The translations under genes and the position numbers were made by a program. The notes beneath the pieces are model-generated. The model was given only the letters and a program-made list of their open reading frames with translations. It had not been told where the DNA came from and did no database searches. Source: Prosthecobacter debontii (GTDB taxonomy: Bacteria; Verrucomicrobiota; Verrucomicrobiia; Verrucomicrobiales; Akkermansiaceae). From it: DNA of 52,063 nucleotides. Positions 40,684 to 47,631 of this stretch are shown here, piece by piece. How positions within the stretch are numbered: the first letter of the stretch is position 1; each line of letters begins with the position of its first letter. The DNA lies in contig CAMBTP010000017.1 of the NCBI GenBank assembly GCA_945870855.1, forward strand, positions 1-52,063. Direction: 5' to 3'.

Positions 40684-41280
40684 ATGTCGCAACGAAACGG
40701 GATTTTACTGGTGGTCTCCGGGCCATCGGGATCGGGGAAAACCACGCTTTGCAGGCGTCTGGCAGATGAGGGCGAGGCGCGCTACTCCGTCTCCTGCACC
40801 ACCCGCCCCGCCCGCCCCGGCGAGATCAATGGACGCGATTACCATTTCCTCTCCCGCGAGGAATTCCTCGCCAAACGCGACGCCGGAGAATTCCTCGAAA
40901 GTGCCGAAGTCCACGGCAATCTCTACGGCACGCTCAAAACCGAAGTTATCGGCCCGTTGGGAAATGGTACTGACATCGTGATGGATCTCGATGTTCAAGG
41001 CGCAGCCCAAGTGCGTGCCTGCACAGATGCGGAGATCCGCCTCGCCGCTGTCGATCTCTTTGTCATGCCTCGCAACGAGGAAGAGCTTCTCGCCCGCCTC
41101 TCCGGCCGCGGCACCGATAGCGAGGAAGTCATCGCCCTGCGCATGAAAAATGCCCTCGGGGAAATGAGCCACTGGCCGGAATACACCTACCGCCTCCTCT
41201 CCGGCGACCGCGAGGAGGACTTCTCCCGCTTCAAGTCCCTCGTCATCGCCGAGCGCATGCGCGTCTGCCGCCTCCTCTAA
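40684..41280 (+). CDS. gmk: guanylate kinase
   Basis: 198 residues. Phosphorylates GMP to GDP. P-loop SGPSGSGKTT (12-21), GMP-binding STTRPARPGEINGRDYHF-like segment (TTRPARPGE and GRDYHF), and DLDVQGAAQVR. Length is normal. Preceded by an AT-rich tract (TTTTGAATTTTGAATTTT) and no near Shine-Dalgarno. Neighbours give no operon context. Confidence 0.95.
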   Translation: MSQRNGILLVVSGPSGSGKTTLCRRLADEGEARYSVSCTTRPARPGEINGRDYHFLSREEFLAKRDAGEFLESAEVHGNLYGTLKTEVIGPLGNGTDIVMDLDVQGAAQVRACTDAEIRLAAVDLFVMPRNEEELLARLSGRGTDSEEVIALRMKNALGEMSHWPEYTYRLLSGDREEDFSRFKSLVIAERMRVCRLL

Positions 41281-41336
41281 GCATTTCAGGATCATAGGAG
41301 CCTCAAGCTCACCGGACAATAAGACCAGTCCTCCTA

Positions 41337-41355
41337 AAGGGATTGCAAATCCCTT
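41337..41355. terminator. weak hairpin after gmk
   Basis: Stem AAGGGATT / AATCCCTT with a 3-nt loop, between gmk and the convergent lipoprotein gene. No T-run of note on either strand, so it is only a candidate. Confidence 0.35.
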
Positions 41356-41395
41356 CTCCTTATAGCTCTACGCTTTGATAAGCTCGCCGTCGCGG

Positions 41396-41926
41396 CTATG
41401 GCTTCGTGACTTGGATGACTTTTGCATTCACTACGAGATTCTCCGCCGTCGAGCTTTGATCCACCGTGCCGCTTACGGTGACGGCGCTGAGTTCCTTGAG
41501 GCCTTTCACTCCTTTGAGGCCACCGCTTAGGACTTTGCCTTCCGCATCGATGATTTGGATGGAGGCGATCCCTTCGCGCTTCGCTTCTTTGGAATCGCAG
41601 CAGCAGTCCCATGGAGTTTCACATTCGTCGCCGGGGATCTCGTTGCAGGGGGTGAGTTTTTCGCGGTCGCCGAGGAGGAAGGAGGCGCGGCCATCGACGA
41701 AGACTTTTCCGCGACCCATGATGAGACCGTGGATGACGATTTCGTCTCCAGGTTTCGCATCGGTGCGGGCAAGGTGGATCGCTTGCGGATCGGCGATGGG
41801 TTGGTCGGTGAAATGGGTATCGAACGCGGCGGCGGGCGGGGCGTTTTCGATGGCGGCGGTGGTTTCCTTTTTCTCGCAGGAAACGAGAGCGAGGACGGCG
41901 ATGGCGAGCAGGTATTTGGTTTTCAT
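41396..41926 (-). CDS. Cys-rich lipoprotein of the ABC export operon
   Basis: 176 residues. Signal peptide with lipobox ALVSC (Cys about 17). The mature part begins with a short linker, then a beta-rich domain (DEIVIHGLIMGRGKVFVDGRASFLLGD) and a Cys cluster CNEIPGDECETPWDCCCD (about 92-110), which could bind a metal. A second beta stretch (VTVSGTVDQSSTAENLVVNAKVIQV) resembles OB-fold-like domains. Family unknown to me. Last gene of a minus-strand operon; only 4 bp separate it from the permease. Confidence 0.75.
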   Translation of the reverse strand: MKTKYLLAIAVLALVSCEKKETTAAIENAPPAAAFDTHFTDQPIADPQAIHLARTDAKPGDEIVIHGLIMGRGKVFVDGRASFLLGDREKLTPCNEIPGDECETPWDCCCDSKEAKREGIASIQIIDAEGKVLSGGLKGVKGLKELSAVTVSGTVDQSSTAENLVVNAKVIQVTKP

Positions 41927-41930
41927 AGTT

Positions 41931-43079
41931 TTATGATCTGAGAGCTTTGGGAAGGGGCGGGCGGAGGCAGCGGATGGCGGGCGGCACGGCTCCGAGGATT
42001 CCTAATAGAATCCCGGTGACTAGCCCAGCGAGCGCCACTTGCGGTGTAACAGAAACCGTGAAGGCACCGATGGAAAATGGAATCGTGCGACCATCGAGCA
42101 GAAATAATGCGACGGCGGAGGCGACCAATGTCCCGGCAAGGCAGGCGATTAGGCTTTCTTGGACGAGGCTGAGAAAAATCGCACCGCGCCCGTAGCCGAT
42201 GGCTTGAAGGGTGGCGAGTTCGCGGATGCGGGAGGCGAAGGCGGCGTAGAGCGTGTTGAATCCGCCAAAAACCGCACCTGCCGCGATGAGGCCGGCGGTG
42301 ATCCATGTCATCACGCGGAGAGGTTTAAAGAAGGAACTGAGCGCCGCGTAGTAATCGCTTTCACGTAGCGCGGTCAGCTCCAAATCGAGCCGCTGCTGGG
42401 CGAAAAGATCGGCATCGGGAAAATCTGCCGCCTTGGCCATGCGCAGGACGACACAGGAAACGGTCTGGCGCTGGGCGAGCATGTGGAGATCACCAAGGGC
42501 GGCCCAGACCTCGGACTCCATCACGGTGCCGGGCGCGGCGAATACGCCGGAGACGATCATCGGCGAGCGATCGATGGTGACGGACGCGCCGGGTTTCAGG
42601 GAAGCCTCGGGAATGCCGAGCTTGCGCCATGCGAGCCTGCCCACCATCACCTCGCCGGAGCGTGGGAACGCCCCTTCTAACAACCGCACCTCGGGATGCA
42701 CGAGCAGCGCGCGCGGCGTAACTCCGCGGAACAGCCCCTGCCCTTTCCGACCCTCCTTGTCCGTCAGGTAGGACATGTAATGAATCTCCACCGAGGCGGC
42801 AGGGCGACCGAGAGTTTTGGTAACGCCTAGCACACCCGCCTCCGCAATGCCGCCGAGCAACGGGCTGACCTCGCTGCGCTGGATACTTTCCTCGCTGCCC
42901 GCGCCGAGTAGGATCACATTTTTTTCCGAACCCGATGCGGAAAGAACCTGCTTCATCCCGCCGTTGAGCGCGGTGGCAGCGATCACCAGCAATACCACCA
43001 ACGCAGAGCCGCCAACCGTCTGTAATAGACGCGGCTTATCTCGGAAGAGATTTCGGAGGGCATAGGTTAGTGGGAGCAT
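41931..43079 (-). CDS. FtsX/MacB-type ABC permease, second subunit
   Basis: 382 residues. An N-terminal helix (LLQTVGGSALVVLLVIAATAL), a large periplasmic domain (about 40-250), then three C-terminal helices with the FtsX/MacB pattern (ASRIRELATLQAIGYGRGAIF). Works with the other permease and the ATPase as a heterodimer exporter. An 86-bp AT-rich spacer with inverted GAAACTTTAAA copies separates it from the upstream permease. Confidence 0.86.
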   Translation of the reverse strand: MLPLTYALRNLFRDKPRLLQTVGGSALVVLLVIAATALNGGMKQVLSASGSEKNVILLGAGSEESIQRSEVSPLLGGIAEAGVLGVTKTLGRPAASVEIHYMSYLTDKEGRKGQGLFRGVTPRALLVHPEVRLLEGAFPRSGEVMVGRLAWRKLGIPEASLKPGASVTIDRSPMIVSGVFAAPGTVMESEVWAALGDLHMLAQRQTVSCVVLRMAKAADFPDADLFAQQRLDLELTALRESDYYAALSSFFKPLRVMTWITAGLIAAGAVFGGFNTLYAAFASRIRELATLQAIGYGRGAIFLSLVQESLIACLAGTLVASAVALFLLDGRTIPFSIGAFTVSVTPQVALAGLVTGILLGILGAVPPAIRCLRPPLPKALRS

Positions 43080-43165
43080 GAAACTTTAAATTTTAAACCC
43101 TAATGAAGAGTCGTTGTTAGATGCGCTTGGGTCTTTCTCTTCCTTGAGATTTAAAGTTTAAAGTT

Positions 43166-44305
43166 TCAGGAACGCAGCGACTTGACGATGGGTTGGCGGA
43201 TGGCAACGAGTGCGGGATGAATCGATGCGATGACCCCGAGGACGAGGGCAGCTACCGATGCGAAGATGGCGGTGGAGATTTCCGGTAGAATGGCGAGGGT
43301 GTGGCCTTCGCTACCCATGGTGAAACTCTGCCAGCGCAGGAATCCCCAAGCGAGGCCGGCACCGAAGACGCCGCCCGCGAGACCTAACAAGCCGCCTTCG
43401 CTAACGACGAGAAACATGATCGCGCGTGCCGGATATCCGAGGGTGCGGAGCACAGCATTTTCCTTCACGCGACTGCGTACCATCAGCAAAATCGCGTTAG
43501 CTACAAGCGCGACCACCGCGATTACTGCACCGATACCAAGCCAGCGAGTGAAGCCGATTAGTTCAATGAGCTGTCCGGCAGTTTCCGCGAAGAAAGCTTT
43601 TTCAGGTTTCGTGTTTGTCGGGAGTTGGTCGGATTTGAAACGCGCGTCGATGGCGGCGGCGACGGGCTTCAGATCGGCGGAGCGGTGAACGCGGACGTTG
43701 AACTGCGTGACCACGCCTAGCCCGGTGCGCGAGGCTTGCTGGAGAAAGGGTAGCTTCACGTAGGCAACGTTGTTATCCTGCGCAAAGGGCGAGCGGATAA
43801 TTCCCGCGACATGCACGGTGATGCCCACAGCATCGAATTTATCGCCGGGTTTCAGGCCCCGTCGTTTCGCGAACTGCTCACCGAGCAGCGCACCATCGTC
43901 GCGCCGCGTCCACTCCGCATCGTCGCCCGCGATGATCTCAATCTCTGGTGCGAATTTCCGCAGCATCCCCTCCGGCACGCCGCGAAACGTGATCACATCG
44001 AGGCTAGCTCCGCAGTTATTTACAATAATCTGGATGGGAATCACCTCGCGCACACCGGGCATGCGGCGGATCTCATCCTGATAATGCTCGGGCAAGCGGC
44101 TTGTCGCCGGGCAGAAGCGGTTCTCTCGATATACTACGAGCGTAGTATCAGCGGCGGTCTCTTCCGTCGCCGCGCCAAGTGAACTCTGTAGCGTTTCCAC
44201 CGAGGTAAAAAGAAACATGCCGGAGGCGACTCCGAGCACGGTCAGAACTGTCCGCAGCCGGTGACGTAGAAGTTGTTTCAGGGCGAGGGAAAGTAGGGCG
44301 GTCAT
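43166..44305 (-). CDS. FtsX/MacB-type ABC permease, first subunit
   Basis: 379 residues with the same topology: helix at about 17-37 (RTVLTVLGVASGMFLF), periplasmic domain, then three helices including SRVKENAVLRTLGYPARAIMF. Similar in layout to the second permease, so the pair probably forms a heterodimer. Periplasmic domain has a Cys pair (RFCPATS and VNNCGAS). Overlaps the ATPase gene by an ATGA (44302-44305). Confidence 0.88.
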   Translation of the reverse strand: MTALLSLALKQLLRHRLRTVLTVLGVASGMFLFTSVETLQSSLGAATEETAADTTLVVYRENRFCPATSRLPEHYQDEIRRMPGVREVIPIQIIVNNCGASLDVITFRGVPEGMLRKFAPEIEIIAGDDAEWTRRDDGALLGEQFAKRRGLKPGDKFDAVGITVHVAGIIRSPFAQDNNVAYVKLPFLQQASRTGLGVVTQFNVRVHRSADLKPVAAAIDARFKSDQLPTNTKPEKAFFAETAGQLIELIGFTRWLGIGAVIAVVALVANAILLMVRSRVKENAVLRTLGYPARAIMFLVVSEGGLLGLAGGVFGAGLAWGFLRWQSFTMGSEGHTLAILPEISTAIFASVAALVLGVIASIHPALVAIRQPIVKSLRS

Positions 44306-44991
44306 GCGCGTGCGAGGTTGGGATCTTCGGAAAGCAACACGCCTTTCTCAAGGTGCAGCGTGCGGTGTGCAGCGGCGGCGGCGCGGGCATCATGTGTGAC
44401 CATCACGATGGTTTTTCCACACTCACCAGAAAGCGATTGGAGCAGCGAAAGGATGCTGTTGGCGGACTCGCGGTCGAGGTCGCCGGTCGGTTCGTCGGCC
44501 ACCAGCAGAGGCGGATCAGCGACCAGCGCACGGGCGATAGCTACCCTCTGCTCCTGTCCGCCGGAAAGCTCGGCCGGCGTGTGATGAGATCTATCCATGA
44601 GGCCGACGAGATCCAGCGCCTCCTCCACTTTTGCCCTGCGCTCGGCGCGGCTGAGCGATGTGATGAGCAGGGGTAGTTCGACGTTTTCAAAAGCGGTTAG
44701 AACCGGGATGAGATGGTAGAGCTGGAAGATGTAGCCGACCTTTTGTGAACGCCATTTTGTGAGCTGCTTTCTGGAGAAATCGGCGATGTTCTGGCCGTCG
44801 ATCACGAGCGTGCCGGAAGACGGCGTATCGATGCCGGAAATGAGGTTGAGCAGCGTGGTTTTTCCCGAACCGGACGGCCCCATCAGCGCGAGGAACTCGC
44901 CGCGCGGGACTTCAAGGTTGAGGTTTTCCAGCGGGGTCACGACGTTTGCGCCCTTGCGGTAGGATTTGCTAATGGATTTGCAGGAGATCAT
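44302..44991 (-). CDS. MacB-type ABC transporter ATP-binding protein
   Basis: 229 residues from the ATG at 44991; the frame is open to 45165 but the Arg-rich extra part is not family-like. Walker A GPSGSGKTTLLN, Q-loop, signature LSGGQEQR, Walker B LLVADEPTGDLD, and switch His in VTHDARAA. Closest to LolD/MacB-type ATPases that drive FtsX-fold permeases. ATGA overlaps at both ends fix the frame and imply coupled translation with the MFP gene before and permease after. Confidence 0.94.
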   Translation of the reverse strand: MISCKSISKSYRKGANVVTPLENLNLEVPRGEFLALMGPSGSGKTTLLNLISGIDTPSSGTLVIDGQNIADFSRKQLTKWRSQKVGYIFQLYHLIPVLTAFENVELPLLITSLSRAERRAKVEEALDLVGLMDRSHHTPAELSGGQEQRVAIARALVADPPLLVADEPTGDLDRESANSILSLLQSLSGECGKTIVMVTHDARAAAAAHRTLHLEKGVLLSEDPNLARA

Positions 44992-46346
44992 GGCTGTTCG
45001 GTGACGCGGGGTTTGAGGCGCTGGCCTTCGCGCAGGCCTACGGGATCGGCGATGACCCACTCGCCGGGGCGAATCCCGGAATCGACGCGGATCAGGCCTT
45101 CTGAAACTTCTGAGGAAACAACATCGCGGCGTTCGGCGCGGAGCGAATCCACATCGCAGATCCATGCCGTGCCATCGCGGAGGGCAGTGGTAGGGACATA
45201 GACGGCGACACCCATCGCACTTGCCACAACGGATGCGGCGCGCGGGGCCTCGAGGAATTCCACGCGGCAGAGCATTTCCGGGCGGAGCTTTTCACTGGGT
45301 GCAGCGATGCGGACTTTTGCTTGAAGAGTGTTGCGCTGAAGATCTGCTGCGCCCTCGATGCGGGTGACAATTCCTTCAAAAACCTCGTCCGGCAAAAGGT
45401 TGCAGCGGATGCGGGCAGGTTGGCCAACGCTCAATCCAGCAGCATCCGCCAGCGGCACATCGACTCGGACTTGCAGGTGCGCGGGATCGTATAGGATCGC
45501 GATGGTGGAGCTGTCCTCCTCGTCCATGCCAACCATCTTCTTCGCGCCCGGAGCGGCTTTGAGTGAAAGGATGCGCCCGTCCGCCGGCGCGTGGATGCGC
45601 GTGCGGCGGTGTGCTAGTTCCGCTTTATCAAGATCCAGCTCCGCGCCCTTTATCTGCGCCTGGATGGCAAGGATTTCGTAAGAGATCTGGGTCAACTCCT
45701 CCGCGATCTCGCCGATGCGCGCCTTCGCGAGATCGACCTCGGCGAGCCTGCGTCGGTGGTCAAGTCTCACGGTGAGCCGCTCGTCGCCGGTGATCGCGCC
45801 CTTCGAGAGATCGCCATAGCGACCCAACTTGTCAGCGGCCTCCTCGGCGTTCGCCTCCGCCACTTCGAGCATCGCTTTCTCCGCGTCCATTTTGCGGATC
45901 GCAATTTGCGTTCCGACGCAATGCGCGCTGAAGGAGGCTTTCATATCGGCCAGCTTCGCGGCCATCGCGTCGCGCTCAATGCGGGTATCTTCGTCGATCA
46001 GGGTGGCAAGTAGGTCGCCCTTTTTCACTAAGGCACCTTCAAGCACATGCACCTCGTTGACGATGCCGTCGGTGAGCGCGGTGGCCTTGGTCGGCAGTGG
46101 ATCCGGCTCCACCCAGCCGGATGCTTGGAAGAGAATTTTACCCGTGGCTTTCGTGGTCTCCGTCGCAACAATGGTTTCCTCGATGCCGACCGCCGGGACG
46201 ACATCCACCGACTTGCCTGGAAGCAGGCGGTCGCGGAAAAGCAGGGCGAAAAGCAGCGCGAAGCCGAGGAAGATTCCGAGCGGCAAGAGCCATACGCCGA
46301 GCCTGCGTTTGGCGGGTCGAGAGAATGGTGGTTGTTGAGTAGGCAT
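44988..46346 (-). CDS. HlyD/MacA-type membrane fusion protein
   Basis: 452 residues. An N-terminal anchor helix (LGVWLLPLGIFLGFALLFALLF, about 16-38), then lipoyl/barrel-sandwich halves (VEPDPLPTKATALTDGIV and RTRIHAPADGRILSLKAAPG) around a long alpha-helical hairpin (about 120-250), and beta-barrel and membrane-proximal domains. It would connect the ABC pump to an outer-membrane channel. No TolC gene is in the window. Confidence 0.92.
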   Translation of the reverse strand: MPTQQPPFSRPAKRRLGVWLLPLGIFLGFALLFALLFRDRLLPGKSVDVVPAVGIEETIVATETTKATGKILFQASGWVEPDPLPTKATALTDGIVNEVHVLEGALVKKGDLLATLIDEDTRIERDAMAAKLADMKASFSAHCVGTQIAIRKMDAEKAMLEVAEANAEEAADKLGRYGDLSKGAITGDERLTVRLDHRRRLAEVDLAKARIGEIAEELTQISYEILAIQAQIKGAELDLDKAELAHRRTRIHAPADGRILSLKAAPGAKKMVGMDEEDSSTIAILYDPAHLQVRVDVPLADAAGLSVGQPARIRCNLLPDEVFEGIVTRIEGAADLQRNTLQAKVRIAAPSEKLRPEMLCRVEFLEAPRAASVVASAMGVAVYVPTTALRDGTAWICDVDSLRAERRDVVSSEVSEGLIRVDSGIRPGEWVIADPVGLREGQRLKPRVTEQP

Positions 46347-46446
46347 GGTGGTTCTGAAAGATTGGGTTCGCGGAAAAAAAGTCCGCAGGAAACGTGAAAC
46401 GCGCGATCCAAGAGGATCACGCCGTCGCGGGAATCGCGACCGATCT

Positions 46447-46833
46447 TCAGATAAGCAGCCGCCGCTGCGTGAGATAAAGCGGACCTAGGATCACCGGCGG
46501 GTCATGTTGGAGTAGGGCGCGCCGGATTTCTATGCACACAGCTGGTGGTAGATCAAAGCTGGGGGCCGGAAGCAAAATCCAAGAGCCATCCGCAGCGGGG
46601 ATATGCGGCGCGGGGTTCTTATCGGCGTTCGGCAAAGGCTTGGCCGCGATCATGCAGTCGGATCGCGGAGACTCATGTTTCCCCTCCTCGCAGCAGCATT
46701 TCTCCACATCGACAGGGCATTTCCCGTCATCCGAGACAAACACCATGCTCAGCGTGCAGAAATTCCTCGTGATCCCGGCCGTGGGCAGGATTAGAGTCAT
46801 CAGAGCGAAGAGGATGGAAGCGAGGAAACGCAT
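46447..46833 (-). CDS. small exported Cys-rich protein, export-operon associated
   Basis: I do not recognise this family. 128 residues with a signal peptide (about 1-20, ILFALMTLILPTAG). Cysteines are at FCTL, KCPVDVEKCCCEEG and SDCM, and the tail is Pro-rich ending DPPVILG...QRRLLI. Its spacing of Cys cluster, PAADGSWILLPAP segment, LPP, D-P pair and terminal R..LI matches the copper-island protein at 2637-3002. As the first gene of the ABC export operon, 100 bp before the fusion protein, it may bind the metal or substrate handled by the pump; that is inference. Confidence 0.7.
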   Translation of the reverse strand: MRFLASILFALMTLILPTAGITRNFCTLSMVFVSDDGKCPVDVEKCCCEEGKHESPRSDCMIAAKPLPNADKNPAPHIPAADGSWILLPAPSFDLPPAVCIEIRRALLQHDPPVILGPLYLTQRRLLI

Positions 46834-46869
46834 CGGACTTTTCGTAATCTACACGATGCGCTTGGATGG

Positions 46870-46901
46870 GCAAGACGTAAGGATCATCTTCTGAAAACGT
46901 C
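46870..46901. repeat. direct repeat flanking hicBA (left)
   Basis: 32 bp beginning GCAAGACG, containing AGGATCAT and GAAAACGTC. It matches 47352-47383 in the same orientation at 27 of 32 positions. It overlaps the last codons of hicA. Confidence 0.75.
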
Positions 46902-47105
46902 CACATTCAATCCGCTCTGGCGCATAATTGAACGCAACGTGCCTGTGCGCAACTCGTGGTGATCTGGAACCGGGACTGTGGTGCTGCCGCTGGGATCGAC
47001 TCGCTGCATCACCATGTGGCTGCCGCGCTGCCGCACCAGTTCGAACCCATGCCCCTCCAGAACCCGGCGGACATCTTGCCCGTAGAGAACCGGCAGTTTA
47101 GGCAA
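46884..47105 (-). CDS. hicA: HicA-type mRNA interferase toxin
   Basis: 73 residues with the double-stranded RNA-binding-like fold: GQDVRRVLEGHGFELVRQRGSHMVMQR, with catalytic His in GSH, and VPVPDHHELRTGTLRSIMRQSGL. It cleaves mRNA when free of antitoxin. The end overlaps the left direct repeat. Here the toxin follows the antitoxin gene, the reverse of the classical hicAB order. Confidence 0.9.
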   Translation of the reverse strand: MPKLPVLYGQDVRRVLEGHGFELVRQRGSHMVMQRVDPSGSTTVPVPDHHELRTGTLRSIMRQSGLNVDVFRR

Positions 47106-47331
47106 CCTGCACCTCCATGGTCGTTATGAACGACTCGCTGGCCATACGCTGCCTTACCTCCGACTCCGGCGCGCACTCGAAGAAAAGTTCGACCGCTTCT
47201 TTCAGATTCGCCTTGGCCTCCTCGACCGTATTGCCCTGCGAGGCCACATCTACTTCAGGGCATAGCGCGACGAATCCGCCGTCTTCACGTGTCAGGATTG
47301 CGGTGAGGGTATGTTTCATGGGGTAATTCAT
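47098..47331 (-). CDS. hicB: HicB-type antitoxin
   Basis: 77 residues from the ATG at 47331 (MNYPMKHTL); a second ATG at 47319 is possible. The partial RNase H-like fold shows TAILTREDGGFVALCPEVDVASQGNTVEEAKANLKEAVELFFE. No helix-turn-helix or ribbon-helix-helix follows, so it is the short form without an evident DNA-binding domain. Overlaps hicA by 8 bp. The 47331 start overlaps by ATGA with the stop of the lipoprotein frame upstream. Confidence 0.88.
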   Translation of the reverse strand: MNYPMKHTLTAILTREDGGFVALCPEVDVASQGNTVEEAKANLKEAVELFFECAPESEVRQRMASESFITTMEVQVA

Positions 47332-47486
47332 GACATCAGGTTGCCGTCCCAGCAAGCCGCTAGGATCATTTTCAGAAAACGTCGAATACCTCGGCAAGCT
47401 TGCCCGTCATCGGGCACCGGAATGACCGGGACGGGGGCGCATCCGGCAACAATGGCGATCAGCAGGGCGAGGGCGGGGCTTTTCAT
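47328..47486 (-). CDS. very small lipoprotein upstream of hicB
   Basis: 52 residues from the ATG at 47486: signal peptide with lipobox IVAGC followed by APVPVIPVPDDGQ and a short tail containing two Cys. The signal looks real; the tail runs through the right-hand direct repeat, so the original C-terminus may have been replaced when the hicBA segment arrived. Its stop overlaps the hicB start (ATGA). Confidence 0.5.
   Translation of the reverse strand: MKSPALALLIAIVAGCAPVPVIPVPDDGQACRGIRRFLKMILAACWDGNLMS
47352..47383. repeat. direct repeat flanking hicBA (right)
   Basis: Partner of 46870-46901 (27 of 32 matching, same orientation). It lies within the tail of the small lipoprotein, just outside hicB. 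Confidence 0.75.
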
Positions 47487-47631
47487 TGCACGATGTAGCG
47501 AGAAACGACCGCCCGCTTCACCCCCCATCTTGGCATAAAGGAAGCTATTTTCCAAGGCGCGGAACGTTTTTGACAAATCCCCCGCCATCCCCAAACCTCC
47601 GCCCACAAGATTTTCCAAAGAAAAAACGACT

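Noticed and set aside
41281..41395. Coding content between gmk and the lipoprotein
   Set aside because: Only a weak hairpin; no frame with a credible start.
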